Assembly: GCA_003254905.1 (NCBI GenBank)
Contig: QANU01086678.1
Location: 113,112 to 177,111 of the forward strand
Length of the DNA: 64,000 nucleotides
DNA from: Nissolia schottii
Taxonomy: Eukaryota; Streptophyta; Magnoliopsida; Fabales; Fabaceae
Direction of reading: 5' to 3'
The notes under the pieces were generated by a model. It made no database searches and had not been told where the DNA came from. It worked only from the letters and a program-made list of their open reading frames with translations. Of the stretch, positions 10,276 through 24,759 are shown piece after piece. Position numbers and translations under genes: made by a program. How positions within the stretch are numbered: position 1 is the stretch's first letter; each line of letters begins with the position of its first letter.

Positions 10276-11002
10276 ATGTTAAACTCAAAAAATATACATT
10301 CTTAAATGCACCACATTAATTAATCATGTTATCAAAGTATATGTTCCAGCGATTAAATAAGTGCAGCAGCATGCAATATTAATATTACCGTCCCCTCAAT
10401 GGTGCTCCAAATTAAACTAATTAATTTGGTGCAGAATCAACCGAAGGCACATTTCAGTAGTAAGTGGCGCGAAAGATTCCAAGTTTGTAGTAGTAGTACT
10501 GTAACCAGGAAAATAGTTGAGTCATAATTTTTTTGCGTTAATTTTAAATAAGCCACACCATATTATTCCATCTAACAAGTAATACTCTTGTTTCCGTGAA
10601 AATTTCTAACTACTTTTACCTTGATAGTGTAACATAAAATGAGTGAGAAGTCGGAAACCATACCTGAGGTATAATGTGGTATTTATTGTTAGAGGTGGTT
10701 ATTGAAGAAATAATCTATTAGAATCAGCTAGGATCTTCATCATAATTGTAGTTTGCTCCATGTTTAGGAGGAGAATAATTTGTTATAACTAACTTTCTTT
10801 GACTAATTTTTTTAGATACATTTTTTATTGTATCTGAATACAAATTTCATCTAAATATACATCAATTCAAGAATGTATTTAAAAGTTAAAAGTGTGTATG
10901 TATATATATATATATGTCGTATGTTTAGCATTGTGATTGTATTTTGGTAAAGAGTCCTGCTACACATACACAAAAAAATATACACTATACATACACTCTA
11001 TA

Positions 11003-11040
<38 letters not shown>

Positions 11041-14000
11041 TTGTGTTTTAATGATTGTAATGTTTGTGCACTTAATTAAGTATAATTGAGAATATCATCT
11101 ATAAGTTTGTAATGTTTGTACACTCATGAGAATAAAGTTTGTGCATTGCTAATAGTGTATGTATAACAGTATGAGTATATAAAATTTGGTGTACATGTGA
11201 TATTTTTTATTGGTAATAAGGCATTATTCTTCATGCATTATCAATCCATCTTCACCAGCAAAGGTTTTTATCCAATCAAAGCTCTTGTCTCTCTATATAT
11301 TTACTTGTATCTTATTCTCACTTGTCCTCATTTATCTTATCATATATAATGCATATTGTATTTAGCCCCACCACCTATTTTTTAAAGTCTCCCCATTTGA
11401 GTACCAATATAATTAATGACACCTTTGTAATACAAGAAGACATAAGCCTTTGAAAATTGGATGGGGATAGGAAGATATCCCTAGCTAGACCTTTCAAGAG
11501 CCTATCTAGAATTATTATGTGCCTACTTATCTCCTAAATAATGCAATTCTATTTACTCTCCTTTGGACTGTCATATATTTTTAATTGGATTAAGACATCT
11601 TTCTAATCCAGAAGCCACTTCTCCTCTTCCTCATAAATCCTTTCTCCTCACTCAATCTTTTTATGCCTTTATGACTTCACGCCTTGATAGTAACAGTTGC
11701 CTAGCTAGCATCAATTGGGGAAATAAATTCATGGTTTCTCTTCTTTTACCAGGTAAAATCAATTTAACATAAAAATATCTACATATCATAAGAAAGCAAT
11801 ATAATATTATGTATCATCAATATTATATTAAATCCATAAATAAATTTCTACCTATGGTACGTGAGACTGTTCTCTCTTAGTGTAACAATCAAAGTCACAG
11901 TCACACAGAGGTAAGAGAATTTATATTACATTGTGATCATAGAAGCTGATTAATTTAAGTTGAAATGACATTTTATCATTCAGTAGATTATAATTTATTT
12001 CATGGTTTATAATGATAACAGAATATTTTTTTCATTGGTAAATTCAGTGATGTGATATACAGAGTAGAGAGAAGAAGTCATAACCATATTTAAATGCATG
12101 ATTCAAATGATTTTGTAATTTATTTATTTTTAAGTAAGATCTCTAATAAAAAAAAAAAAAACTTAGTGTCGGGATATATTTATTTTTATATTTAGTCCAT
12201 AATGATATTTCTATAAGCCTTTTACAATATTGGGCATTCTTGAGCTATGAATTTAGTTCTTAAATATAATAATAATAATAATCAAGTGAGTGTGTTTCAT
12301 GCGGCACCTATTCCAACAAAGAAATATATGGTCAAATGATCCAAATTGTCATGTAGGTTGAACTCAAGTTGTGATTACTAAAAATAACGCAGTTGTCGCA
12401 GCAAGAAAGACCGAAAAGACATGATGTTTCACCAGAAAATTAGAAAGAAATTCTGGTCCAACTAGGAAGAATTTTGGTATGAATTGTGTAATGTGTGGTG
12501 CACTTAAGCGTGCAGCACACAATCTTTGGTGTGGTTGACTCCAAAAGGAAAATGGAATTCAAACTTTTACCGATTTTTAAGACATATGAAGGTTCATTTG
12601 TTACTTTCTTAGTCACTTACATGTGTTTATGTTTCTCTTCTTTCTGTATTTTCTTAAAACTAGATCCAATGCCATATGCTTCTATGTTATATTATCATGA
12701 GGATTTTTGGAAATCCAAATTCGGGGAAAAAGTGCAAATACAAATTAATAAATATACACACATACGTGTGTGTACGTACGTGTGTCATTCAAAATTTCGA
12801 AGAAGAATAATTAGTGTATCCATCTCTATGCTATTATATTTTTGCCTTGACAAATTCGGCTCTGACTTGGGCTGCGCACCTGATCTCGAACCTGAAACCT
12901 GCTTAAGCGATACTGAATCGTTTATCACTCAGACCAATTCCCGTTGGTTTCCTCTATGCTATTATATTAAAAAAAATCCTCTATGCTATTATTATTATAA
13001 CCATTAATTTCTTGTTACAATAGGGAGGTTTATAATTAGGATATTATTAATTCTACATATATTTTGGATACTTTTGAACATATGAAGATTGAAGATTGAT
13101 GTGTTTAAAAAATTGTAGATTTTAGTTATGTTTTTAGTAAATGGAATGAATGTCTGGTAATTAATAATATATAAAAAATTCTTTTACTGAATTCATCATT
13201 TATATAACTAAAATTTACGATTATTAATACATAATTTTTCATATTTTTTTACGTACATATTTATCATTTATTTAAATGAAATTCTCACTTATTTATACCC
13301 AACTATAGATGTATATGTCAAGAAGAGTATATTTCGTCACTATGTAAAATGACAATATTTTTAAGGTGCATTTGGTATAGGAATAAAAATGAAAAGAAAA
13401 AAAAATAATAGATGAGATTTATGAGTAAACTTTTCAATTTTACCAAGCATACCCTTATAATAAACGTTTAGAGAGGAATGATTTATCTTTTGTGTGTTTC
13501 AGCTTCAACTTTAAACTTATCACAAATACTACCATTACTAATGGAGTAACTTAATTATGATGTGCAAACAAGAAGAATGAGAGGATTTCAAATTTGGGAT
13601 CATCTCTCTATGATTTTAGGTCGAGATCGGATTAGTATTATTAGTTATAAGTGGCTTATCCATTAATTGTTACTTAATTAAAATCGTAAAAAAAGTTACA
13701 TATATAGAATTCAAGTGTTGTAGAGGACTTTTCGTGCATGAACAATATTCTTAAACTTTAGTTTTGAATGACATGACTACAACACTTTGGTTTGAATAGC
13801 TAAAATCCATAGCATTTAACGAAAGGTTAACCAAATGGTTGGCCCTTTTCTGGTAAAAATTACTATTACAAGTTTTAAAATAAAAAGTCTGTAAATGCAA
13901 AAGCATACAGAAACTAGGAGCTACGTGTTGTGCTTAGTCAGAAAGCTGTCTAAAAAAACAGCAAAGTTTTCATTTATTGCAAAACTTGCAATAGTTGTAA

Positions 14001-14978
14001 AGTGATTTAGCGTTCACATTCATGAACCTTCCTTTTTGTTTAAGATCTCTTGCTCATCTTTCATTCAACAACGAATAATAAGCTTGTGTAGGATACTGAC
14101 AAAAGGAAGTTAAGAGTAAAACATATTTTCAATTTTGTACCGAAATCATGCAGTTTTGAATTTCATTAAGCGATGTGAGTATTTTGTTAGTGAGTGATTT
14201 ATAAATATCTTTATAAACGTTCAAAGAGCTTAGAGACATGTCCTAACCTTAGTGGAATACCAATACTTATCTCCACCTAAACTTTTGTTTAAAAAAATTA
14301 TTTAAAGATATGCTACATCGTTGTGATAACTAAATTAGGGTAAAATTTTCACCCTTGTACACATTTGTAATGCTTACAAAAATGAGATAAATATGGACAA
14401 CAATATACACATCTGTAACTTTTAAGTTTTCAGAATTTATGGACAAACACATTGCACCCTCGTGCACCCTCCTAATATTGGTAATTTCATTCCTTCACGG
14501 GACACTAGTTATGTTTGGCCGTTAAAGGCGTCTGATATTTGTACTATATGTTTTTTGTATTTTGTTAAATGCTTTTAGCAGAATATGTTAATCACTACAA
14601 GTTATATAAACATGATACTTACCATTGTTAGTGAAGATAAAACTGCTACTTCTCCTCAAAGCTCAAACTTTGACGTTTCAACCAACTCTCGTTGTTAAGC
14701 TCAAATTTATTTGTAACTTGAATTATTATTTATTTGTTATTTTTATTATTTTTAGAAATGGTATGGTTTTCCGTGTACGATATAAGCACATCGCAAGCGA
14801 ATTTGTTTGTATTACAGAAAGGAATATTTAACCAGCATTGGTTTAGAAGTGTAGTTAATTCGGTACTAATTCGTTTTAAGTAAGATTTTAACATTTTAAT
14901 TTTATAATAAAAAAATTTAGTGCACAGAAAGTTTTACTTTTTTACTTTTTTAGTACAGGCAAACACGCTCAAATTTAA
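10276..14978. other. Intergenic, AT-rich; (TA)n at 11005-11036
   Basis: No gene is supported. The 170-residue open frame at 12495-13007 has no domain pattern and AT-driven composition. A more GC-rich piece at 12856-12950 looks like a decayed repeat tail. Microsatellites are (TA)n at 10899-10915 and 11005-11036. A T-rich segment beginning GTGCATTTGGTATAGG near 13366 resembles a MITE end, but no partner end was found. Confidence 0.5.
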
Positions 14979-15038
14979 TTAGTTGGATACTCTAAATAGT
15001 TTAAAGAAAAATAAAATTGAAAGGGATATATATATATA

Positions 15039-15446
15039 NNNNNNNNNNNNNNNNNNNNNNNNNNNNNNNNNNNNNNNNNNNNNNNNNNNNNNNNNNNNNN
15101 NNNNNNNNNNNNNNNNNNNNNNNNNNNNNNNNNNNNNNNNNNNNNNNNNNNNNNNNNNNNNNNNNNNNNNNNNNNNNNNNNNNNNNNNNNNNNNNNNNNN
15201 NNNNNNNNNNNNNNNNNNNNNNNNNNNNNNNNNNNNNNNNNNNNNNNNNNNNNNNNNNNNNNNNNNNNNNNNNNNNNNNNNNNNNNNNNNNNNNNNNNNN
15301 NNNNNNNNNNNNNNNNNNNNNNNNNNNNNNNNNNNNNNNNNNNNNNNNNNNNNNNNNNNNNNNNNNNNNNNNNNNNNNNNNNNNNNNNNNNNNNNNNNNN
15401 NNNNNNNNNNNNNNNNNNNNNNNNNNNNNNNNNNNNNNNNNNNNNN
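15039..15446. other. Assembly gap, 408 N
   Basis: A run of N. The left side ends in a (TA)n tract, a likely reason for the gap. Reading frames that cross it are artefacts. Confidence 0.99.
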
Positions 15447-16791
15447 TTTTTTTTTCACATAAGGTATGAGAGATAATGTGACGATTTAATTTAGTCTGCA
15501 TTTTCACTTGAACACATACTCTTTCTCTTTGGTCTCCTTCCTATTTTTCTAGGTGGATTCTTTTAGTGCTTTTAGGAGGATCATGTCATCTCCCTCTAAA
15601 AAAAATATAATTTAGCAATGTATTAATTTAAAAATTAAAAAATAATCATAAAAATATTTATAATGATACTTTAATTTATATTTAGTTATGTTATTTCACT
15701 AATTTTTTTTATTAAAAAGTCAAATTCTCAAATTGCATTATTATTTAAAGTTCTTTCATATTTTTAGTTCAAATTTAGAGATTTGATTTTTACAAATAAA
15801 ATTGAGAAAACTATGTAAATTATTATAAATTTAAGTTTCATTAAAAAAAATTTATAATTATTTGATAATATTTATGTTGATATAATATTTTTAGAGTGAG
15901 AGGGGCGGCCCAGAAAAGAACCCACCATTTTCCTAACAAGCCAAGTCCAAGTGGTCTTGGTATAGGTCTTTGATTTTGTCGATGTGATTGGAGCTTCACA
16001 TAATGACAAACAGCAATAAATGAGAGTTGCATGCTTTGGCATGATATAAAGAGTTCTGTTATTGTACATCATAAAGGTTTACAATAAAAAATAAATAATT
16101 TCGTACAAATATGAATAAAATAGATAAATACTTGCAAATTAAATGTATTCAGTGATTGATTTTTATTTTTTATTTTTTGCTTTGCCTTGATCAATAAAAC
16201 TAAACCATCCAAAAAAAATACTTGCAAATTTAATTTTGCACTCCATATTTATATCATTGAGTTTTGGGTGTGAATAACGGATGCTTAGTATTGTGTAGTC
16301 ATAAAAATGTTAATCAATTATAACTATATGGTTATTAATGTATTATATGCAGATTAATGTATATATTATATAGGATGATATTAACATAATGCGTAAATAA
16401 AAAATTATAAAATGAAAAGAAAAAAACACTCGAACAATTACTGGAAATAATCAATAAATCTTGATGACGTGCATTCGATGATGGTGTCAGTTACAATCTT
16501 AATTACGAAAACAACTTTTTGTAAGGAAATTTCATAACCTTTACTCTCTTTTTTTCACCTTCATAACCCTTTACTCACATTGAACTAAATGTTATTTTTA
16601 CGTGATTTGGTAGTCTTGTTTGATTTGGTCTTTGGTGAGTATTATCACAACTATACGAGGACCTTTCTAAATTTTAATCTATTTAGTCTCTTAAAAAAAA
16701 TAAACAGAGACTCCGAGAGAACTAAAAAGAATTAGAAAAATAAAAGGTTCACACAAGTTCAAATTGAGAAAGGGAAAGGAGAGTGATACAT

Positions 16792-16822
<31 letters not shown>

Positions 16823-17400
16823 CCAGCCAATTATGTTATATAATCTCATTAACACTAAGAAACAAAGAAGTGTGGTTCACCGCCCGCCCAAAAAAAAAAT
16901 TTAGAAATGAATCTCATTTATTTGTTAAGGCTTGTTATTTAAACTTTTTTTTAATTAAATACCGTATCAACTTACATCTCATTAAAATTATATTAACTCG
17001 GGATAAAATTCCAATGACACTCACCTTATCAAAACCTTATTGAATAATGAATGAGATGTGAGTGCATCCAAAGTCTCATATGTATAAGATTTTTTTCTCT
17101 TTGTTTGTTAGTGCGAATAAATGTGTATGTCATCATTATGAAAAAAAAACCTTTAAATTGAATTTTTTATTTTAAAAAATAAAATAAGAGATCTGATCAT
17201 TAAATAATAAAATATAAAGTATAACTTATTTTTAATTTATTAATTCAATAATAAAATTTTTTTACTTTTATTTTTTAAAACAAATAATTCTCTCACTTTA
17301 GAGAGTGATACTATATACAAATAACATATCTATATTTCACCCTGAACACTTATTGGCTTCATGGTCCCAAGTCTCAAAATAAAAGCTCACCACGCTTGAC
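15447..17400. other. Intergenic/upstream region of GH3 gene; (TA)n at 16795-16822
   Basis: AT-rich, with no gene. The (TA)n tract lies about 740 bases before the GH3 start codon. Within the last 500 bases I see AGTCTC-type sites (near 17070 and 17370) but no canonical TGTCTC auxin-response element. Isolated TGTC cores occur, for example near 17501. Confidence 0.5.
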
Positions 17401-17407
17401 ATGTGCC

Positions 17408-17415
17408 TATATATA
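17408..17415 (+). promoter_or_regulatory. Probable TATA box of the GH3 gene
   Basis: TATATATA lies 145 bases before the ATG at 17560. It is followed by a C/T-rich leader (CCTCACCCTCCC, then a CTCTCTCTTTCTCCC tract to about 17520), a usual shape for a plant 5' UTR. Confidence 0.6.
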
Positions 17416-17559
17416 CCACTTTTCTCTCGTTCTTTTCCCCTCACCCTCCCACCAACACCACATCCCTCCTCACTTTGCATAAACAAATTCTGAATTTCTG
17501 TCCCTCTCTCTTTCTCCCTTTTCCACACTAAAAGAACACAAAAGCAACCACTCAAAATC

Positions 17560-20500
17560 ATGCCTGAGGCTCCAAACCAATGCTGCTATGACCTGGAAGG
17601 GCATATCAAGAAGATGCTGGGCTTCATCGAGGATGTAACTGCCAACCCCGACGAGGTCCAGAGGAGCATCCTGGGCGAGATCCTGTCCGACAATGCCAAC
17701 GTGGAGTATCTGCTGCGACACGGCCTTAACGGTGCCCACGCCGACCGGGAAACCTTCAAGAAGCTTCTCCCCGTCATAACCTACGAGGACATCCAACATG
17801 ACATTAACCGCATAGCCAACGGCGACACTTCCCCTATCCTCACCTCCAAGCCCGTCTCTGAGTTTCTTACTAGGTAACATGCTGCCTAAACACACCGTTT
17901 TAAATTTTTATTGATTGAATCACAATTGTTTAAATATAATGAGGTATCGATATATATATATTCATAAAAGTTTGCTTACAGAAGAAAAACCTTAAATTAT
18001 TCTCGTGAAAAATGAGAATGTTAATTTTCCTTTTAATCCTAAAAAATAATCGGATAATAATATTTATAAAATATGTATTAAATATGTTTGCAAGTATTTC
18101 TCAAAATAACACAATTTTATTATTTTACATTGAAAGAAAATTAAGTCGAATCCGTTATGTTGTTTGACATTTAATTTTCAAATTAAGCCATCACATGCAT
18201 ATAAACATATTTTTTAAGCTAGCCACACAATTTAATTTTTACCAGAATTTTATGTCAGGCGCTATAGCCTGATTTGAGAATTAAATTACCAAAAAAGAAA
18301 AAGAACAGAAAAATCCAAACAAGTTTATTCCAATTTTGTTTTGTACACGGTTGTAGCATATGATAGATTAGGCTAAATTAGTGGATGACTTGTTTTGGCA
18401 TCTTGTACTACGTGGATATGTATATTGCAGCTCTGGGACATCTGGGGGTGAGAGAAAGCTGATGCCAGCAACAGAAGAGGACATAGGGAGGAGGTGCTTG
18501 ATCTATGAGCTATTGATGCCAGTAATGAGCCAGTTTGTGAGTGACCTAGACAAGGGAAAAGGAATGTATCTCATGTTCACAAAGTCCGAGTCTAAGACAC
18601 CTGGAGGGATCCCGGCTCGCCCTGTTCTCACCAGCTACTACAAGAGCCCTTATTTTAAGGACAGGGCGCCCTATGACCCATACACTAACTACACCAGCCC
18701 AAATGAGGCCGTCCTCTGCGTTGACTCCTACCAAAGCATGTACTCCCAACTCCTCTGTGGCCTCCGCCAAAATAAAGAGGTAAATGATCTCTACTATAAT
18801 GTATAAATATTTTGAAATCGGTTACATACTCACATGATGAGATTCATATTTTTTGTTTATATATATATATATTTATTTGTATAAGGTTTTTTGAAAATAA
18901 ATTTTAGTGGATATTTATCATATTTAAAGTTTTGTTATTTAGAAAATTTAAGATAGAAATCTGTTTTTTCTTTCTGATTTTATTTTATTTTTTATTTTTA
19001 ATCATAGTTAATATTTTATTAATGTTTGCGTTTTATGATACTAGCTAGATCAGTCTTAGTCTATGGAGTTTAATTAAATTTTAATAAAAATATTAATATC
19101 TTATAAATTTATGATCAGTAAAAAATTTAGAAGTAATTAAATAAACCAACTTGTAGTTATAACGTCATTACCATTTATAGCAATTAAATTCTTGAGCTAT
19201 TGTATTTAATACATGTACGTGTACAGGTGAATAGGGTTGGGGCCATATTTGCCTCAGGCTTCATCCGCGCCATCCAGTTCCTCCAGAAACACTGGCCCCT
19301 CCTCTGCAATGACATCCGCACAGGAACCGTCAACAACCCCATGATCACCGACCCCTCCGTGAAAGACGCCGTGGCCAAGATCCTCAAGAAACCGGACCCG
19401 AGCCTTGCCGATTTCATCAAACAGGAATGCAGCAAGAGCTCCTGGCAAGGGATCATCACGCGCCTCTGGCCCAACACCAAGTACATCGACGTCATCGTGA
19501 CGGGGACGATGTCCCAGTACATTCCCACGCTCGATTTCTACGGCGACGGCCTCCCGCTCGTGTGCACAATGTACGCCTCCAGCGAGTGTTACTTTGGGGT
19601 CAATCTGAACCCCCTATGCAACCCCAGCGACGTTTCTTACACTCTCATTCCCACCATGTGTTACTATGAGTTCCTGCCCGTTAACCGAATTAGCAATGCT
19701 GACCAGGAGCCGCAGGACTTAGTGGATCTTGTTGACGTTCAGCTTGGCCACGAATATGAGCTCGTTGTTACTACTTTTGCAGGTTTATTTGTTACTATTC
19801 TTGCTTCTCCACTTGCTCATCTCAGTTACTATGGATAGATATATTGTACATGGTTTTAAATTGCATAAAATTAATTGTGACTTGGCTTTCAGTCCCACCA
19901 GTGCATTATTTATTTAAAAGGAAATTATTTATTAAAGAGTTATACTGGAACAGAAATTATGACAATAATTCTTTGCTTGTTTGTGTAGTGTGGTTCTTCG
20001 ATAGGTAGACTAGTCTTTAATCCGGAAATCAATGATTTAAAATTTTGTAAGTAGACACTTGGATGACATATATAGCATATGTGTAACAATCAATTTCCCT
20101 AGCTAGGCTAACGAGTGTGTTTGTGACAATTTCAGGGCTTTATAGGTACAGAGTTGGGGATGTGCTGAGGGTGGCCGGATTCAAGAACAAGGCCCCACAA
20201 TTCAACTTTGTCTGCAGGAAAAACGTGGCCCTGAGCATCGACTGCGACAAGACCGACGAGGTGGAGCTCCAGAACGCGGTAAAGAACGCCGCGGCGCACC
20301 TCCTTCCCTTTGGCGCCACCGTGGCCGAGTACACCAGCCACGCCGACACCACCACAACAATCCCAGGACACTACGTCCTATATTGGGAGCTGTCCCTCAA
20401 CGGCTCGACAGCAATCCCGCCCTGCGTGTTCGAGGACTGCTGCCTGACCGTTGAGGAGTCGCTCAACAGCGTGTACCGCCAGTGCCGCGTGTCCGACAAG

Positions 20501-20728
20501 TCGATTGCCCCCCTCGAGATCAAGATCGTGGAGAGCGGAACGTTCGACAAGCTCATGGACTACGCCATTAGCCAAGGGGCTTCGATCAACCAGTACAAGA
20601 CACCAAGGTGTGTCAAATTTGCCCCTGTGGTGGAGCTGTTGAACTCAAGGGTGACGTCATGCTATTTTAGCCCAAAATGTCCCAAATGGGTTCCTGGACA
20701 CAAGCAGTGGAACAATAACCAGGATTGA
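17560..20728 (+). CDS. GH3: GH3 acyl-acid amido synthetase (GH3.5/GH3.6 type), 4 exons
   Basis: Exons are 17560-17873, 18431-18779, 19227-19782 and 20136-20728. All introns are GT-AG, and the joined frame is open for 603 residues, normal for the family (about 600). GH3 enzymes adenylate an acid hormone and join it to an amino acid in the cytosol; the GH3.5/GH3.6 branch makes indole-3-acetyl-amino acid conjugates and so lowers free auxin. Family motifs are present: the ATP-binding [10 protein letters not shown] (residues 105-114, split by intron 1), [11 protein letters not shown] (337-347) and LYRYRVGD (408-415, just after intron 3). The start MPEAP and the C-terminal [11 protein letters not shown] match the GH3.5/GH3.6 group as I know it. 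The exons are much richer in G and C than the introns. The segment before DLVDLVDV is shorter than in Arabidopsis GH3.6. No broken motif is seen. The exact paralog and its amino acid preference cannot be told from sequence reading. Confidence 0.95.
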
Positions 20729-21963
20729 ATAATGAGGGTTCTAATTTGAATAATGTGGACATCATGTTAATTACTTATGCGCTTGGTAGCTTAATGTGGG
20801 AGACATGATCTTATGGGAAAAGTTAATAAATATATCTATCTAGGTTTAATATGTGCTCGCATGATGCGCATATATAGTTATCTTGAACTAAGCCAATGTA
20901 AAAAAAAAAAAGCAATTTCCTACATATATGTCTTCCTTTTTATGCTGTATTTTTTTTCCCTTTCTGGCAATATCATCATAGCGTTCGGTTGGAAATTGCT
21001 TTCATAACCTATTATATATAGCTGTCAATCATGCATGCCGAGTTGCCCGCTGAAGTGTCATTTCATGGAGGCTTACAAGGGAAACGAGAAAGCCTTTTTT
21101 TCTCTATTGTTTTCAGGAAAAAGCATGCCAACTTTTCTCTTCCTTATTTCACTTACCTACTTGAGTCCAGCTGCTAACCAATCACACCGAAATAATAAAT
21201 TATTGAAAACAATATATTTACAGGATTTAGCTTTTTTTTTAAATCACTGTAGTGCATTGACTGATGAACAGGATATTATGGAAACAAACTTCGTAATTTG
21301 AAAAAGACTTTGTCTGCTATGATTTTGTCCTTAATGCAACTTAGTGGGAGGAGGGGGGGGGGGGAAAAAAGGGACAATATTGCATTGAGAAAGGGATAAA
21401 CCATAGCATTGAAAAAACTTGATAAGCTCCTCTCTCTGCTCGTGGATCGCGATGGCTAGAAATGAATCCAATTTCTAGCAACTTGAGCAACTTTAAACCC
21501 AACCCTATATTTTGGTGCAAATTTTAAATTCAAATCCAATTTTATGTTTGATTAAATTTAATTATGTTTGACTCAAATTAAAATCAGATCTAAACCAATA
21601 TTTGACCGAACCAATACTCTTTTATAAACATTAATCTTTTTGCCCATTGTCCAACAAAAAATACTTGTCATTGTGATGGTAAATTGAAACTATTCCTCTA
21701 ATTTTTTTTTGTTGTTGATAATTTTAAATATTACCCGCCATATAAAAAACACATGCACAACGTATAGCAATTACAAAGAAAAAAAAAAATTACATTGTTG
21801 GCTTTTCGCACACTTTTACTGTGGCATTTTTAAAGAATTTAGTTATACGCGTTCAGTATTAAATGTTATTTATTTGGGGGGAAAAAAACACAATGCAAAT
21901 ATTGTGCATGAGTGGACACTTTGCATAAAGTTTAAAAATACAAATATATGTATATATATATAT

Positions 21964-22002
<39 letters not shown>

Positions 22003-23480
22003 GAGAGAGAGAGAGAGATAAGCGAGTATGGGTACTAAAACAAATTGTACGTTATTAAATTGGGCGATTCGAGTAGCAGGTCTAGCTCATCCTTAATAGT
22101 ACGTTTATTTTTTTGTTTGTCTAACTCAATTTTCACATAGATTAGACCTAACACTAGTTAAATGGCTTGATTTTAAACGGGTTCTTGTCCACCCGCGTTA
22201 TTATGTCATATGTTGTCACATTAAAGAATTAAGAGTCACGTTATTATAACAACTCAATTTTATAATTCTTTAATAATACGTTCACAAAAGTGTGAAACCT
22301 ATGAAGCACCCCACCAGACACTATGATGAACCTAACACACATGTGATTATAATTATTTAAAATTATCAAATTGGATTGTTATAATATCAAACTAGACACA
22401 ATCTTGGCCTAGTCAATTCTTTCCCCTAAAAGAATCTTAGCCACTTATTTAAAGATAATATTCTTTTGATTAAAACATAAACAAAAAATTAAGTGAGTTT
22501 TGGTACAATGATAAGGAGCTAAGAAGCACTGACACCAACATAGATATGGGATACGACACAATACGCGACACATTGATACACTAATTTTAAAATTTTACAG
22601 GACACGGACACAACATGTATAGGTATAAAAATTAAATATTTATAATGATATCATAATACTTTCATTGATATCAAATTACTAATTTTTAATATTTTCTAAA
22701 TTCCTTTAAAAAATATATGAAACATTTAAAATATTTTCATATATCAATATATTTGGTAATTTTCGAATGATCTATATTATTATAAATTATTTAATATTTA
22801 AAATATTTTTCACTTAGACACAATACAAACACCTTTAAACCAGGCTAATTATAAATTTTTTATTTAAACACCTTCACACTGTGTTTCACAGTGTATTACA
22901 CACAAAAACATAACAATCTCGTGAAATGAGTGCTTCCTAGATAAGGAGTAACCAATTGCAAAAGCAAACAAAATTTAAGTTGATAAGATCTGGCAGTGGG
23001 GGAAGCACATGAAACCAAAAAAAAAAAAAAAAAAAAAAAGTGACAAATCCCTGCTATGCATGATCTCAGTGTCCCACAACATCTTGTATTCCCACCGGAA
23101 AACTCGCCGGGAAATCGCAGAAGCAGTCAAAAAAAGCTGAGGGTAGATGCTTTTTTTGGAGCGTAGTGGGCAATTGCAGATAAGAAAGGGGGAAACAGAG
23201 GAACCAGAGTGGTGTTCCTTGTTTGCTACATTCTCAGAAAACAAACAAAGCAACGCCAGTTTTGTCTCTCAAGGGGTTCTATCGGACACAATCATGTGTA
23301 GACGAAACAGACAAATTCTTTTTTCCGGGACAGGTTTTGTTGTGGTTACACCCATAAGGAATCAAAATACCCTTGTGCCTTTGGCGAAGAAGATAAGGTT
23401 TCGTACGTGTGAACGTTCTTTGCAGATTTTAGGTCGAGTAAATTTGTAATTTGATATCTGTTAAATTATTAATGAGTCAA
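20729..23480. other. Intergenic downstream of GH3; microsatellites
   Basis: Possible poly(A) signals for GH3 are AATAAT (20728-20733) and AATAAA (20825-20830). A G-run lies near 21350-21364. A compound microsatellite (TA)n/(CA)n/(GA)n spans 21944-22020, and an A-run spans 23017-23039. A segment at 22540-22620 has repeated GACAC/ACGACAC words. No gene is supported. Confidence 0.5.
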
Positions 23481-23484
23481 TTTA

Positions 23485-24540
23485 TTTTATATAAAAAAGT
23501 CCAAGTTAATTCTATTATTTCTAAATTTAACTGTATGTGTTGTGCATTTTATTCCATATTATTTGAAAATGTGTAAATAACTTTTTTAATATTTTATGAT
23601 TGTGCAATTTAATCATTCCGTCAATTTTTTTTTTCATTCAAAGATACTATAAGTAATCTGACTCATCTAATGACAAAAATAATTTCATCTTCATCCTCCC
23701 TTTCTCATTTCCACACTATTCCTTTCAGATTTCTTCAGGTACTTCTCCACGTGAATATCTATTTCCCCTCTTCAGCCAAATTGGCAACAAAAAATCACTT
23801 AACATAATCACAAAGTAAATAAAGCAAGAAAAAAAATGGCTCATATAAATTTAACATAGCCCCGATTTGGAGCACCAGGACTTCCAGAAAAAGTTGCCGT
23901 TTCCAACCAATTTACTATAGCTGCATTTGTTGTTGTCATCATTTTATTCCAATAATTCTCTTTCTTTTTTTGGGTTGTGGAGATTCTATGCCATTATTGA
24001 CTATCAACATTAATTTAATTATTTTTTGTATTCTATTTATTAGTTATCATTATTCTTATGCGTGACACAACTTTTTCCTTTGATCTTCATTCAATTATTT
24101 CTTGTAGCAATTATTTTAATTTAATAGTATACGATGACCAACGTCGTTTGTGCAAGGAAGGTGTAGTAAGATTTTTTTTTTCTTCTTTCTTTGTTTATTT
24201 TAGGTTGTGTTAGGTGATTTCTTTTGTTGTTGTCAATTTGTTTGAATTGGGAGAAAGAGATGTTCATGTGCAGAAGCACAAGAAGAAATTGGGAAGGAAT
24301 AATGAGAAGATGAGAAATGGAGGATGAAGATGTGGTTATTTTTGTCATTAAATGATTCATGTGTTTGACACATGATTATTAGCCAAATTTTTGGATGAAA
24401 AAAATAAATAGAAGGGTTAAATTGCACAATTAAAAAATGTTTGGGGGGGTTATTTACACGTTTTCAAACGTTAGGGATCGATAACGTGCACAACACATAT
24501 AGTACAAGGGGGTTACTTGCATTCAACCCTTTTATAAATG
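23485..24540. mobile_element. Foldback (MULE-like) element with long inverted arms
   Basis: The left arm (about 23530-23840) matches the reverse complement of the right arm (about 24170-24510). Paired blocks include TATGTGTTGTGCA, GTGTAAATAAC, TTGTGCAATTTAA, AATGACAAAAATAA and TCATCTTCATCCTCC. The centre (about 23850-24165) is unpaired. The outer right end reads TTACTTGCATTCAACCC, and the left outer end is diverged, so no target duplication could be fixed. There is no coding capacity. Long arms without a transposase suggest a Mutator-type foldback; this class call is inferred. Confidence 0.65.
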
Positions 24541-24759
24541 TGATTAAACGTGGGCTAAATTAATAATAATGTCTTTAATGTATTTAACTACACTTTTAAA
24601 AATGTGTTTAACTGTATTTATAAAGTGTGGTTAAGCACAAAGAAAATAATTTGGTCTCAATTTAAAAATGATAGAGACTAACTTAAACATTTTACTTTTG
24701 TTATAAACAAAATTGGTTCATCAATAATTTGTCACTCTTCCTCACATAAGTGTCGTTGA

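Noticed and set aside
12495..13007. 170-residue open frame
   Set aside because: No domain pattern, AT-driven residue use, no splice or promoter context; includes a decayed repeat tail near 12856-12950.
14979..15507. Open frames of 150-168 residues around the N gap
   Set aside because: They consist almost entirely of unknown bases.
16700..17559. Auxin-response elements upstream of GH3
   Set aside because: No canonical TGTCTC or GAGACA was found near the TATA box; only short TGTC cores, which are too common to call.
19254..19669. Other frames within GH3 exon 3
   Set aside because: GC-rich exon shadows; only the spliced frame keeps the GH3 motifs.
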